A DNA stretch of 64,000 bases. It comes from Promicromonospora iranensis (GTDB lineage Bacteria > Actinomycetota > Actinomycetes > Actinomycetales > Cellulomonadaceae). The position numbers and the translations under genes are program-made. The notes under the pieces are model-generated. The model was not told the DNA's origin. It made no database searches and saw nothing but the letters and a program-made list of their open reading frames with translations. The stretch spans positions 426,945-490,944 of the forward strand of contig NZ_JAJQMN010000004.1 in assembly GCF_028994775.1 (NCBI RefSeq), read 5' to 3'. The first letter of the stretch is position 1; each line of letters opens with the position of its first letter. Shown here in pieces: positions 22,707 through 31,313 of the stretch.

Positions 22707-24467
22707 TCAGGGGGCGCCCGTGACCGTGGTGCCGCTCTTGGTCAGGGTGTAGCGCACCGTGTCGCCGCTCCAGAAGTGGAACGTCAGGTGGACCGTCCCG
22801 TCGTTGACCTCGGCGAAGAGCTCCGGGGTGAGCGAGATCGTGCCGGCCTCGTAGTCCGGCCGGAACGTCACGTCGAACTCCTTGTACGACGTCCAGTTCT
22901 GCGGCCCAGCGTTCGACCCGTCGGCGTAGGTCGCCTCCATCGTGGCGAGCTGGTCGCCCGTGAACGACGTCGGGATCTCGAACGACGCCGTGGTCCCTGA
23001 GGCGGCCCCCAGCACCGGCGTCTCCTGGTTGATGACGTGCACCGTCCACGGCACGCCGCCCGAGAACCGGGCCACCAGCTCGTCGGCCGGACCGGGCGTC
23101 CGGTCGCCCGCGAGCCGTTCCAGGAGCGCCGTGGACAGCGTGAGCCGATCGCCCGTGAGCGTGTAGTCGGTCCCGGCCGCCAGCTCCGCGCCGTCGTGCA
23201 GGAGGGCTTCGAAGGTGGTCCCGTTCGGGTTGAGCGTCAGGCTCTGTTCCGTGATGTCACCCGAGGCGGGCACGAACACCAGGTCCGACGACGCCGTCCC
23301 CGAGCGCTCCGTCCAGCTCGACGAGATCTGGTCGAACAGCGCCTGGTCCCGCCAGGTGTACGCCGTGCGGTCGAAGTGCTGGCCGTTGTCCCAGAGCATG
23401 GTCGTGAAGCCACGCTCCCGGGCCGCGTGACCGAAGAACTCGAAGAACTTCAGCTTCTCGCCCTGCTCGACCGTCCCGGTGTGCCGGTCGAACCCGAGCA
23501 GCCCGTACTCCCCGATGACCACGGGCACGCCGCGGGCGGTGAACGCGGCGTGCACCAGGTCGAACTGGTCGGTCAGGCTCTGCTGCACCTCGGCGTCGAA
23601 GCGGGTGTACCCGGCGATGTTCACGCTGAACGGCCAGAACCCGTAGTTGTGCACGGTGGCGATGAGGTTCGGGTCGTCCAGCGCGGCGATCTCCGCGGCG
23701 AGCGCGTCGAGCAGGGCCGGATCGGACCCGGTGTGCAGCGTCGGCAGCACCAGCGGCCGGGTGGCGTTCCCGCCGCCGGAGCCGCGCACGATCTCGTGGA
23801 ACACGCTGTTGAGCTCGGCCAGCAGCTCGAGCTCGGCGGCCTCGCCGGAGCTGTTCGCGAACTGCGGCTCGTTGACGCTCTCGAACTGCAAACGGGCGTC
23901 GGCGTCGCGGAACCGGTCGGCGATCTGGGTCCAGGTGTCGCTGTAGCGGTCGAGGACGGCGTCATGGTTCGTGGGCATCGTGTTCACCCACTGCCAGGAG
24001 TCGTGGTGGATGTTGATCATCACGTGGAAGCCGTCGTCGAGCGCCCAGTCCACGACCTCCTCGACGCGGTCCAGATACGCCGGGTCGATGGTGTGGTCCG
24101 GAGCGGTGCCCTGGTGCTGGCCCCAGGTGACGGGGATGCGGATGCTCTTGAAGCCCTGGGCGCGGATCTGGTCCAGGAACTCCTCGGTGACGCGCGGGTT
24201 GCCCCACGACGTCTCGTCACTGCCGGTCGCGTCGAACGTGTTGCCCAGGTTCCACCCCGGCTGCATGTCCGCGGCGATGTCCGCGATGGTGGTCCTCGGC
24301 TTCGGCTTGTGCTTCGGCTTGTGCTTGTCCTTGGCTTGCGTCTGGCCGGCTACGCTGCCGGGCTCGGGGGCGCTGGTCGTTGCGGCTCCGGCCGCCGGGG
24401 CGACCGTAGCGAAGGTCAGTGCGAGGCCGGCGACTATGCCGGCCATGGTGCGCGCAGTTCTCTGCAT
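22707..24467 (-). CDS. secreted GH5 (subfamily 4-like) endoglucanase with CBM_X2 and CBM46
   Basis: 586-residue secreted glycanase hydrolysing beta-1,4-glucan or xyloglucan. The signal peptide is about residues 1-28 (MQRTARTMAGIVAGLALTFA...APAAGA). A KDKHKPKHKPKP linker leads to the GH5 barrel, about 60-390, beginning MQPGWNLGNTFDATG. The acid/base is Glu200 in ESVNEPQF and the nucleophile Glu320 in VVIGEYGLLG. A CBM_X2 Ig-like module (about 397-480) and a CBM46-like module (about 490-582, ending TVHLTFHFWSGDTVRYTL) follow, as in the Bacillus Cel5B architecture. The ATG follows AAAGG; a longer frame upstream lacks the signal. A CelR-type operator abuts its promoter. Confidence 0.92.
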   Translation of the reverse strand: MQRTARTMAGIVAGLALTFATVAPAAGAATTSAPEPGSVAGQTQAKDKHKPKHKPKPRTTIADIAADMQPGWNLGNTFDATGSDETSWGNPRVTEEFLDQIRAQGFKSIRIPVTWGQHQGTAPDHTIDPAYLDRVEEVVDWALDDGFHVMINIHHDSWQWVNTMPTNHDAVLDRYSDTWTQIADRFRDADARLQFESVNEPQFANSSGEAAELELLAELNSVFHEIVRGSGGGNATRPLVLPTLHTGSDPALLDALAAEIAALDDPNLIATVHNYGFWPFSVNIAGYTRFDAEVQQSLTDQFDLVHAAFTARGVPVVIGEYGLLGFDRHTGTVEQGEKLKFFEFFGHAARERGFTTMLWDNGQHFDRTAYTWRDQALFDQISSSWTERSGTASSDLVFVPASGDITEQSLTLNPNGTTFEALLHDGAELAAGTDYTLTGDRLTLSTALLERLAGDRTPGPADELVARFSGGVPWTVHVINQETPVLGAASGTTASFEIPTSFTGDQLATMEATYADGSNAGPQNWTSYKEFDVTFRPDYEAGTISLTPELFAEVNDGTVHLTFHFWSGDTVRYTLTKSGTTVTGAP

Positions 24468-24493
24468 GACGAGGCCTTTCTCGTGTGCACCTG

Positions 24494-24507
24494 TGGGAAC
24501 GCTCCCA
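24494..24507. promoter_or_regulatory. CelR-type operator of the GH5 gene
   Basis: TGGGAACGCTCCCA differs by one base from TGGGAGCGCTCCCA, the binding site of the LacI-family cellulase regulator CelR known from Thermobifida. It directly follows the predicted -10, covering the transcription start. Cellobiose-type inducers would relieve repression. The regulator gene itself is not in this window. Confidence 0.85.
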
Positions 24508-24535
24508 TGCTGGGGGCGCCCGAGGGTGAAGTCAA
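24507..24535 (-). promoter_or_regulatory. promoter of the GH5 glucanase gene
   Basis: On the minus strand TTGACT (24535-24530) and CAGCAT (24512-24507) with a 17-base spacer. A second small palindrome, AAGCGCTT, occurs about 10 bases upstream of the -35. Confidence 0.6.
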
Positions 24536-24561
24536 GGGTCGGACGCAAGCGCTTCGATGAT

Positions 24562-25221
24562 TTAGGCGAGGCCCGCGTCACGGGCCGCGATCGCCGCCTG
24601 GACCCGGGACGTGACGCCGAGCTTGGCGAGCACCCGGGACACATGGGTCTTCGCGGTGGCCTCGCTGATCATCAGCTCGGTGGCGAGCTCCGCGTTCGAG
24701 AGGCCACCCCCGAGACCGGCCAGGACGTCCAGCTCCCGCGGCGTCAGGTCCGCGGGCAGGGGCCGCACGGGACCGCCGCGGTTGCCCCCGCCGTTCCGGT
24801 CGCGCGGCTGTGCCAGCTCCGCGATGAGCCGCCGGGTCACCTCGGGCGCCACCACGCCGTCGCCGGCGGCGACGTGCCGCACGGCGTCCACCAGCGCCGT
24901 TGCCTCGGCGGTCTTCAGGAGGAAGCCCGCCGCCCCCGCACGCAGCGCGCCGAACACGTACTCGTCCAGGTCGAACGTCGTCAGCACCAGGACCTCCGCC
25001 AGGCCCTCCTCGACGATCTGTCGGGTCGCCGTCACGCCGTCGGTCCCCGGCATCCGGACATCCATGAGCACCACGTCGGGGCGCAGCGCCCGCGCGTTCG
25101 CGACCGCCACCGCACCGTCACCGGCCTCGCCGATCACCTCGATGTCGCCGGCCGTGGCGAGCAGCATGCGCAGGCCGGCGCGGATCGCCGCATGGTCGTC
25201 GGCGAGCAGGACGCGGATCAT
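24562..25221 (-). CDS. NarL/LuxR-family response regulator
   Basis: 219-residue DNA-binding response regulator. The receiver domain MIRVLLADDHAAIRAGLRML has Asp8/Asp9 in the acidic pocket and phosphoacceptor Asp54 in VVLMDVRMPGTDG, then VLTTFD and the KTAEA loop with the conserved Lys. The C-terminal LuxR-type HTH is LTPRELDVLAGLGGGLSNAELATELMISEATAKTHVSRVLAKLGVTSRVQAA. Its ATG overlaps the histidine kinase stop (ATGA), so the pair is one unit. Targets are unknown. The downstream cellulase is on the same strand but has its own promoter and operator. Confidence 0.93.
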   Translation of the reverse strand: MIRVLLADDHAAIRAGLRMLLATAGDIEVIGEAGDGAVAVANARALRPDVVLMDVRMPGTDGVTATRQIVEEGLAEVLVLTTFDLDEYVFGALRAGAAGFLLKTAEATALVDAVRHVAAGDGVVAPEVTRRLIAELAQPRDRNGGGNRGGPVRPLPADLTPRELDVLAGLGGGLSNAELATELMISEATAKTHVSRVLAKLGVTSRVQAAIAARDAGLA

Positions 25222-26738
25222 GCGTGGAACCCCGGGACGGTCTGGCCCGACCGCGCCGGCTCAGCCGGTTCCGTCTCCCGGTCCGACGGCGAGGGCTCGT
25301 CCGCCGCCGGGTCCGCGACTCGGTCCGGCACCCGGTCGGGCAGCGGCAGGACCGCCCGGACCAGCCAACCGGCGTCGTCCGGACCGGCGTCGTCCGATCC
25401 CACGACGGCGCGGCCTTCGGACCCGGCGCTCGCCGGTCCCGCGGCGAAGGAGCCACCGAGCGACTCGACACGTTCGCGCATCGACACCAGCCCGAGCCCG
25501 GTTCCGCCGCCGACCTCGGCCGGGTCGGGGGGAGCACCGCCGGGGCGGACGCCGTCGTCGTGCACCTCGAGCTCCAGCGCGTCGCCCGCGGCGACCCGCA
25601 CCTCCGCGCGGGCGCCACCGTGCTTGAGCACGTTCGTCAGCGACTCCCGCACGACGCGGTACACAGCATGGTCCACCGCCGCGGGCAGGATCGTGCCGCC
25701 GTCCAGCACGCCGCCGGGGTCGGTCACCTCGAGGTCGAGGCCCGCGAGCCGCACCTGTTCCAGCACGGGTCCCAGCTGGGCGACGCGCGGCGCGGCCAGC
25801 AGGTCGGAGCCGCCCCCGCCGGACGTTCCGGGCCGGACCGATCCGGACGGCGTCCCGCCGTCCGCACCGGCGCCGTCCGCTCCGGCGCCACGCTGCCCGG
25901 TCTCCGCGGAGAGCACCCGGATCATGGCCTGCATGTCCTGCAGCGAGGCCAGGCTCTCCGCCCGGATGCTGCGCAGCGCCGCGCGGTCGCGCTCGGGTTC
26001 GGCCGCACCCGCGAGAGCGGCGCCGGAGGTGATGGTGATCGCGGAGAGGTGCGAGGCGATGACGTCGTGCAGGTCGCGGGCGACGGCGGTGCGCTCGGCG
26101 CGGACGGCGTCGTGCCGGGCCGCCTCGGAGAGCCGGAGGAGCGCCGTGCTGCGTTCCCGTTCGAGCCGCGCCCGCTCGTGGGCGGCGGCGGTGAGCTCGC
26201 GGCCCTGGCGAACATTCGCACCCCACCACATCGGCATGACCAGGAGGGTGACCGCCTGGAGCCCGGCAAGGATCGCGAACCTGATCTCACCCGTGATCTC
26301 GCCGATCACGATCATCGCGGCGAGCGAGACCGCGCCGACGCCGACCACGGTGACCCGGCGCGCCACCGGGCGGCCGTAGAGGTGCACGCAGTACAGCGCC
26401 TCCCACAGGACGACCAGCAGGCCCACGCTGCCGCCGAGCGCCACGTCCGCGCCGAACGCGACGAGGACGACGAGGAGCGTTCCGAGCGGGTGGAACCGGC
26501 GCCAGACGAGCGCGGCGCAGCCGACGGCGGCGGGCACGACGAACCACCAGGACGACACGTCCGGGAGGCCGCGCCACGAGGTCCGGATCAGCCCGAGCGC
26601 GTCGAGCGCGAGCGCGATGGCGAGGATCCCGACCGCCGTGATGACGTCGCCGCGCCGGTCCTCGGCCATGATCGCCTTGGTGACCGTACTCGTGACCGCC
26701 TTGATGACGGGCGCGATCAGGTCGGCGGGGCGGGACAT
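25218..26738 (-). CDS. sensor histidine kinase (HisKA_3/DesK type)
   Basis: 506-residue membrane kinase. Five to six hydrophobic helices in residues about 33-175 form the sensor without a large external domain. A short coiled coil (ELTAAAHERARLERERSTALLRLSEAARHD) leads to the phosphoacceptor His224 in RTAVARDLHDVIASHLSAIT. A Gly/Ser/Pro-rich insert around 283-315 separates this from the HATPase domain, with N-box region RESLTNVLKHGGARAEV and G-box GGTGLGLVSMRERVESLGG. An acidic Pro-rich tail ends the protein. It would phosphorylate the overlapping NarL-type regulator. The signal is unknown; an intramembrane sensor suggests membrane stress or a lipophilic ligand. Confidence 0.92.
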   Translation of the reverse strand: MSRPADLIAPVIKAVTSTVTKAIMAEDRRGDVITAVGILAIALALDALGLIRTSWRGLPDVSSWWFVVPAAVGCAALVWRRFHPLGTLLVVLVAFGADVALGGSVGLLVVLWEALYCVHLYGRPVARRVTVVGVGAVSLAAMIVIGEITGEIRFAILAGLQAVTLLVMPMWWGANVRQGRELTAAAHERARLERERSTALLRLSEAARHDAVRAERTAVARDLHDVIASHLSAITITSGAALAGAAEPERDRAALRSIRAESLASLQDMQAMIRVLSAETGQRGAGADGAGADGGTPSGSVRPGTSGGGGSDLLAAPRVAQLGPVLEQVRLAGLDLEVTDPGGVLDGGTILPAAVDHAVYRVVRESLTNVLKHGGARAEVRVAAGDALELEVHDDGVRPGGAPPDPAEVGGGTGLGLVSMRERVESLGGSFAAGPASAGSEGRAVVGSDDAGPDDAGWLVRAVLPLPDRVPDRVADPAADEPSPSDRETEPAEPARSGQTVPGFHA

Positions 26739-26847
26739 GCCACCATCTCAGCACGAGGAAGAGCGGTGCGGGTCATCCAAAAGATGTATCGGGTTCTCGG
26801 CGCTTCGGACGATGCGCGCACACATGGCCTGCGCGAGGCTGTGCCGC

Positions 26848-27690
26848 ATGGACCTCCTCTCCGGCGAGCTCACGGGCGCGGCACTGATCGGCGCCCTGGC
26901 AGTGCTCGCGCTCATCGACTCGACGAGCTTCGGCACCCTGCTCATCCCCGTGTGGCTGCTCATGTCCCCGGGACGCGTACGGGTGGGGCGGATGCTGGTC
27001 TATCTCGGCTCGATCGCCGGGTTCTACGCGCTGGTGGGGCTGGCGATCCTGCTCGGCGCCGGCGCGCTGAGCGACACCCTGGGCGCGCTCTCCAGCAACC
27101 GGCCGTTCCTGATCGCGCAGCTCGTCGTCGGCGTGGGCCTCTTCGCGTGGAGCTTCAAGCTGGACCCGGGCAGCGCCAAGAAGCGGGCGGAGTCGGCGGC
27201 CGGCGCTGCCCCGGTGGGTGCTCCGGCGGCGGGCGGGACGGCAGCCGGTGTGCTGGCGGGTACCGCAGCCGGTCACGCGACGGCGCCGTCCACCACCGTG
27301 CCCGGCCGGGCGGGGCGGCTGAGCCGCTGGCGCGAGCGGGTGCTGGGCAGCGAGTCCGGCAGCGGAGCGGCGCTCGCGACGCTGGCGGTCGGGGCCGGCC
27401 TGGTCGAGGTCGCGACGATGCTTCCGTACCTCGCGGCGCTGGGCCTGATCGGGACGCAGGGTCCGGGCTGGCCGATGTCGGGCGTGTGGGTGCTGGGGTA
27501 CTGCCTGGTGATGACCGCGCCGGCGCTCGTACTGATGGCGGCGCGGCTGTTCGCGGCGCGGCTCGTGGAACGGCCGCTCGGGCGGCTGGACCGCTGGCTC
27601 ACCAAGAACGCGGCGAGCACCACCTCGTGGGTGGTGGCGATCGTGGGGTTCCTCGTGGCACGGGACGCGATCGGCCGGCTCTGGAGCTGA
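26848..27690 (+). CDS. GAP/Sap-family membrane protein
   Basis: 280 residues. The start is the ATG giving MDLLSGELTGAALIGALAVLALIDSTSFGTLLIPVWLLM, the conserved N-terminus of this family, in which D-S-x-S-x-G-T lies within the first helix. Six helices in two sets of three are separated by an Ala/Gly-rich loop (about 110-160). Relatives are annotated GAP family or Sap (sulfolipid-1 addressing protein, a mycobacterial cell-envelope lipid factor). A GAGG lies 11 bases upstream. It is transcribed divergently from the histidine kinase. The function in this organism is unknown; lipid export or placement is the family-level suggestion. Confidence 0.8.
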   Translation: MDLLSGELTGAALIGALAVLALIDSTSFGTLLIPVWLLMSPGRVRVGRMLVYLGSIAGFYALVGLAILLGAGALSDTLGALSSNRPFLIAQLVVGVGLFAWSFKLDPGSAKKRAESAAGAAPVGAPAAGGTAAGVLAGTAAGHATAPSTTVPGRAGRLSRWRERVLGSESGSGAALATLAVGAGLVEVATMLPYLAALGLIGTQGPGWPMSGVWVLGYCLVMTAPALVLMAARLFAARLVERPLGRLDRWLTKNAASTTSWVVAIVGFLVARDAIGRLWS

Positions 27691-27707
27691 GCCAGGTCGC
27701 TGGCCGG

Positions 27708-27785
27708 GCTGGTCGAGACCTCGTGAGGGGTCTCGACCAGCTCGACCAGCAGATGTGGCTCGACCAGCGGTGTGGCTCGACCAGC
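27708..27785. repeat. hairpin plus three tandem GCTCGACCAGC words
   Basis: GCTGGTCGAGACC (27708-27720) pairs with GGTCTCGACCAGC (27729-27741). The word GCTCGACCAGC then recurs at 27740, 27758 and 27775, spaced 17-18 bases. The block lies between the convergent GAP-family gene and ilvE, where a terminator is expected. It shares its core word with the 5217-5284 palindrome. Confidence 0.65.
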
Positions 27786-27793
27786 GGGGCCGG

Positions 27794-28924
27794 TCAGGCC
27801 AGGCGGCGCATCCAGCCGTGGCGGTCCGCGGCGCGACCGTACTGGATGTCGGTGAGCTCCTGACGGATCGCCATGGTGAGCTCGCCGGGCTCTCCCCCGT
27901 TGACCTGGTGGTCGAACGAGCTGCCGGCGAGGCGCCCCACGGGCGTCACGACGGCGGCGGTGCCGCACGCGAAGAACTCCTTGACCGTGCCGGACACGAG
28001 GCCCGACACGACCTCGGTCAGCGGGATCCGCCGCTCCACGACCTCGTACCCGCGGTCGGCCGCGAGCTGGAGGACCGAGGCGCGGGTGATGCCCTCGAGG
28101 ATCGAGCCGAGCTCCGGCGTGTGCAGCGTCCCGTCATCCATCACGAGGAACACGTTCATGCCGCCGAGCTCCTCGAGGTACGTGCTCTCGCCCGCGTCGA
28201 GGAAGCACACCTGGTCGAAGCCGTGCTCCTGCGCCTCGCGCTGCGGCAGCAGGCTCGCGGCGTAGTTGCCGCCGAACTTCGCGTCGCCGGTACCTCCGGG
28301 CGGTCCTGCCCGGTGGTACTGCTCGGAGACGTAGATGGACACGGGCTTGACGCCGCCCGCGAAGTACGGTCCGACCGGCGAGGCGATCACCAGGTACTCG
28401 GCCTCGAGCGACGGTCGCACACCGAGGAACGACTCGGACGCGAACATGAAGGGCCGCAGGTACAGCGAGGAGTCCTCGCCGTCGGGCACCCAGTCGATGT
28501 CGGTGCGGACCAGGGCCGCGAGCGACCCGATGAAGTCGTCCACGCTGAGCGCGGGCAGGGCCAGCCGGTGCGCCGACCGGGCGAACCGCGCGGCGTTCTG
28601 GTCGGGCCGGAACGTCCAGATCGAGCCGTCGGCGTGCTTGTACGCCTTGAGGCCCTCGAAGATCTCCTGCGCGTAGTGGAGCACCGCCGTCGCGGGGTCG
28701 AGCTGCAGCGGACCGTACTTCTCGATCCGCCGGTCCTTCCAGCCGTCGGCGCTGGTCCAGGAGATGCGCGCCATGTGGTCCGTGAACACCGTCCCGAACT
28801 TCGGCGCGCTGAGCGCCTCGGCGCGCTCGGCGTCCGGCGTCGGCACGTCGGTGGGCCGCACGTCGAAGAGCGCCACCAGGTCTTCGAGCCGCGTCGGGAG
28901 GATGGGATCCGTCGTTGTTGTCAT
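27794..28924 (-). CDS. ilvE: branched-chain amino acid aminotransferase
   Basis: PLP-dependent class IV aminotransferase, 376 residues, transferring the amino group between glutamate and the 2-keto acids of Val, Leu and Ile (last step of synthesis, first of breakdown). Recognised by QEIFEGLKAYKHADGSIWTFRPDQNAARF, GTGDAKFGGNYAASLLPQREAQEHGFDQVCFLD (AKxGGNYAAS being the stretch that carries the PLP lysine in this family), and the motif YLEELGGMNVFLVMDDG. I chose the ATG with AAAGG upstream (MTTTTDPILP). It lies 158 bases after leuB on the same strand with a terminator-like hairpin between. Confidence 0.95.
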   Translation of the reverse strand: MTTTTDPILPTRLEDLVALFDVRPTDVPTPDAERAEALSAPKFGTVFTDHMARISWTSADGWKDRRIEKYGPLQLDPATAVLHYAQEIFEGLKAYKHADGSIWTFRPDQNAARFARSAHRLALPALSVDDFIGSLAALVRTDIDWVPDGEDSSLYLRPFMFASESFLGVRPSLEAEYLVIASPVGPYFAGGVKPVSIYVSEQYHRAGPPGGTGDAKFGGNYAASLLPQREAQEHGFDQVCFLDAGESTYLEELGGMNVFLVMDDGTLHTPELGSILEGITRASVLQLAADRGYEVVERRIPLTEVVSGLVSGTVKEFFACGTAAVVTPVGRLAGSSFDHQVNGGEPGELTMAIRQELTDIQYGRAADRHGWMRRLA

Positions 28925-29024
28925 GTCGATGCCTTTCACCGGAATGCTGTTGTCAGTCTTCCACGCCCGGCAAGGCAGGAGGAGCATTCCGAGCCGGGCG
29001 CCTGCCCCGGACGGCGTCGACGTA

Positions 29025-29072
29025 CGACGGTGGCGCCCGGGTTCGCTCTGCGTGACCCGGGCGCCGCCGTCG
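29025..29072 (-). terminator. terminator hairpin after leuB
   Basis: CGACGGTGGCGCCCGGGT (29025-29042) pairs with ACCCGGGCGCCGCCGTCG (29055-29072) with one mismatch and a 12-base loop. It starts 10 bases past the leuB stop, reading on the minus strand. It separates leuB from ilvE, suggesting separate transcripts or partial readthrough. Confidence 0.75.
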
Positions 29073-29082
29073 TGCAGCGGGC

Positions 29083-30141
29083 TTACTCGGTCACGCGGGC
29101 CGCGATGTCGCGGCCTACCTGGTCGGTGGTACGTACGACGTCGCCGCGCGACGCGAGGTCCGCGGCGACGGCGTCGTGGACCTTCGCGGACTCCGCCGCG
29201 AAGCCCAGGTGGTCCAGCAGGAGGGCGACCGAGAGGATGGTCGCCGTCGGGTCGGCCTTGCCCTGGCCCGCGATGTCGGGGGCAGAACCGTGCACCGGCT
29301 CGAACATCGACGGGGCCGTGCGGTCCGGGTTGATGTTGGCCGACGCCGCCAGGCCGATGCCGCCGCTGATCGCGGCGGCCTGGTCGGTGAGGATGTCACC
29401 GAAGAGGTTGTCCGTCACGATCACGTCGAACCGGCTCGGATTGGTCGTGAGGTAGATGGTGGCCGCGTCCACGTGCGCGTAGTCGGTGGTGACGTCGGGG
29501 AACTCGGCGTTCACCTGCTCGACCGTGCGGCGCCACAGGTGACCCGCGTGCACCAGCACGTTGTGCTTGTGCACGAGCGTGAGGTGCTTGCGCGGCCGGG
29601 CGGCGGCGCGGGCGAACGCGTCGCGGACCACGCGCTCGACGCCGAACGCGGTGTTGACGCTGACCTCGGTGGCGATCTCGTGCGGCGTGCCGACGCGCAG
29701 GGCGCCGCCGTTGCCGACGTACGGGCCCTCGGTGCCCTCGCGGACCACGACGAAGTCGATCTCGCCCGGGTCGGCCAGCGGGCTGGAGACACCCTGGTAG
29801 AGCTTGGTCGGGCGCAGGTTCACGTAGTGGTCCAGCGCGAAGCGCAGCTTGAGCAGCAGGCCGCGCTCGAGCACGCCGCTCGGGACCGACGGGTCGCCGA
29901 TGGCGCCCAGCAGGATCGCGTCGTGGCCCTTGATCTTCTCGAGGTCCTCGTCGGTGAGGGTCTCGCCGGTCTCGTGCCAGCGGCGCGCACCGAGATCGAA
30001 CTCGGTGGTGGAGAGCTTGGTGCCCGACGGCGCCAGCGCCGCCTCGAGGACCGAGAGGCCCTGCTCCACGACCTCGGTACCGATGCCGTCACCTGCGACC
30101 ACTGCGAGGTCGATACCCTCTGTCCTACCCACCTGTGCCAT
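29083..30141 (-). CDS. leuB: 3-isopropylmalate dehydrogenase
   Basis: NAD- and metal-dependent oxidative decarboxylase, 352 residues, producing 2-ketoisocaproate for leucine; it can also serve the citramalate route with CimA. N-terminal [15 protein letters not shown] binds nucleotide. The active site includes [61 protein letters not shown] with the metal-binding aspartates, and [24 protein letters not shown] for NAD. The ATG lies 6 bases after a TAGGCT -10-like box, so the transcript may be leaderless. A TGAGAC...GTCTCA palindrome overlaps the predicted -35. Confidence 0.96.
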   Translation of the reverse strand: MAQVGRTEGIDLAVVAGDGIGTEVVEQGLSVLEAALAPSGTKLSTTEFDLGARRWHETGETLTDEDLEKIKGHDAILLGAIGDPSVPSGVLERGLLLKLRFALDHYVNLRPTKLYQGVSSPLADPGEIDFVVVREGTEGPYVGNGGALRVGTPHEIATEVSVNTAFGVERVVRDAFARAAARPRKHLTLVHKHNVLVHAGHLWRRTVEQVNAEFPDVTTDYAHVDAATIYLTTNPSRFDVIVTDNLFGDILTDQAAAISGGIGLAASANINPDRTAPSMFEPVHGSAPDIAGQGKADPTATILSVALLLDHLGFAAESAKVHDAVAADLASRGDVVRTTDQVGRDIAARVTE

Positions 30142-30147
30142 GTCCGG

Positions 30148-30187
30148 AGCCTACGCGCGCGACCGGCTGAATGAGACGCGGGTCTCA
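30148..30187 (-). promoter_or_regulatory. leuB promoter with palindromic operator
   Basis: Minus-strand -10 TAGGCT (30153-30148) lies 6 bases before the leuB ATG, fitting a leaderless mRNA. The perfect palindrome TGAGAC-GCGG-GTCTCA (30172-30187) sits where the -35 should be. Position suggests a repressor or activator of leucine genes. IclR-family NdgR/LtbR proteins do this in other actinobacteria, but I am not sure of their exact consensus. Confidence 0.55.
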
Positions 30188-30245
30188 CGGAATGGACGCA
30201 CCGGTGTCCCGGTCGGACGGCCGTCGACCGGGCCGTGTGTGCGCG

Positions 30246-30785
30246 TCAGCCGAACGTCCAGGACGTCGCTCCGCCCGGGTCCCGCACCAGCACGGCGTTG
30301 GCCTTCGTGGGGGTCACACGGTAGACGTGCCACGGGGCGGGGCCCGCCGACGGGGCGCTGTACGGGGCGGTGAGCGCCGTTCCGGACGGGTCCGGCTCGC
30401 ACGGCCAGCCGCCCTCGTTGAGCGTCGCGGACACCTTCGCCACCACCGCCGGGTCCGTGACCAGCTCAGCCCTGCCGTCCACGACGGTGTCGTGGTCGGT
30501 GGTCGCGACCGCGATGGTGCACCGCGGATCACGTTCGAGGTTCCTGGCCTTGCGTACCGAACGCCCGGACACCACCCAGTACGCGTCGTCGAACCAGATC
30601 GCCCCGATCCCGGTGACGTGCGGGCTGCCGTCCTCGTTGATCGTGGTGAGCCAGTGGGAGTGCCGGTCCGGTCCCCCGGTACCCGGCGCCTGCGTCAGTC
30701 CGTCCAGGCCCGCCGCCACCGCTCCCCAGTCGAGGGGCGGGAGGTCGTAGAGGCCCGCGAGGTTCTTCGTGCTCGTCGTCTCCAT
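30246..30785 (-). CDS. pyridoxamine-5'-phosphate-oxidase-fold (PPOX) protein
   Basis: 179 residues with the FMN-binding split barrel: HSHWLTTINEDGSPHVTGIGAIWFDDAYWVVSGRSVRKARNLERDPRCTIAVATTDHDTVVDGRAELVTDP. These proteins reduce or oxidise small molecules with FMN or F420, or bind haem. The pattern LTTINEDGSPHVTGIG is close to F420/flavin-dependent reductases of actinobacteria. The C-terminus WHVYRVTPTKANAVLVRDPGGATSWTF is common in this subfamily. I prefer the ATG giving METTSTKNLAGLYDLPPLDW over an upstream ATG at 30818. It sits downstream of the VOC gene on the same strand, probably co-transcribed. Substrate unknown. Confidence 0.8.
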   Translation of the reverse strand: METTSTKNLAGLYDLPPLDWGAVAAGLDGLTQAPGTGGPDRHSHWLTTINEDGSPHVTGIGAIWFDDAYWVVSGRSVRKARNLERDPRCTIAVATTDHDTVVDGRAELVTDPAVVAKVSATLNEGGWPCEPDPSGTALTAPYSAPSAGPAPWHVYRVTPTKANAVLVRDPGGATSWTFG

Positions 30786-30833
30786 GACCTGTGGACGACG
30801 ACGCCCACCGGAACTCATCGCCGGACCCTGCCG

Positions 30834-31232
30834 CTACTGCTCCCTGGCCGAGAGCACGCAGAACTCGTTGCCGTCCGGGTCCGTCAGGACGGTCCAGGGC
30901 GCGTCGGCAGGCTGCCCGACGTCGATCACCGTCGCCCCCAGCTCCACCAGCCGGGCGATCTCCGCGTCCCGGTCGTCGCTCGTGTGCGGCGCGAAGTCCC
31001 AGTGCAGGCGGTTCTTGCCCACCTTCTCGTGCTCCACCGGGACGAACACCATGCCCGGCGGCACCTGGTGGAAGTCCAGCTTCTCCGAGAGCTCGGCCGC
31101 CCACGACGGCACCAGCACGGACTCCTCGTCCGTCTCGAAGATGACGTGCCAGCCCAGGGCCTCGGCCCACCAACGGGCCAGCTTCTTGTGGTCGGTCGAC
31201 TCGACCACCGTCGAGTACCAGCGCAGCGCCAT
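30834..31232 (-). CDS. VOC-family (glyoxalase-like) protein
   Basis: 132 residues. Two betaalphabetabetabeta units: MALRWYSTVVESTDHKKLARWWAEALGW and VGKNRLHWDFAPHTSDDRDAEIARLVELGATVIDVGQ, ending PWTVLTDPDGNEFCVLSAREQ, the standard last strand of glyoxalase-like domains. NRLHWDF supplies a possible metal-binding His and the final GNEF the Glu. ATG 31232 is preferred as GAGGTG lies 6 bases before it. Members range from glyoxalases to resistance proteins; no substrate can be read. Confidence 0.85.
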   Translation of the reverse strand: MALRWYSTVVESTDHKKLARWWAEALGWHVIFETDEESVLVPSWAAELSEKLDFHQVPPGMVFVPVEHEKVGKNRLHWDFAPHTSDDRDAEIARLVELGATVIDVGQPADAPWTVLTDPDGNEFCVLSAREQ

Positions 31233-31244
31233 CGCGATCACCTC

Positions 31245-31287
31245 GTGTCAGCAGGGGCGGCCCGTGGGTCCGGGCCGATGCTGACAC
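31245..31287. promoter_or_regulatory. inverted repeat between divergent VOC and PPOX genes
   Basis: GTGTCAGCA (31245-31253) pairs with TGCTGACAC (31279-31287), enclosing GGCCCG/CGGGCC. A further CACTGACAC copy follows at about 31300. The position between divergent starts suits a shared operator. Confidence 0.4.
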
Positions 31288-31313
31288 GGTAGGACGGGAC
31301 ACTGACACCTGCG

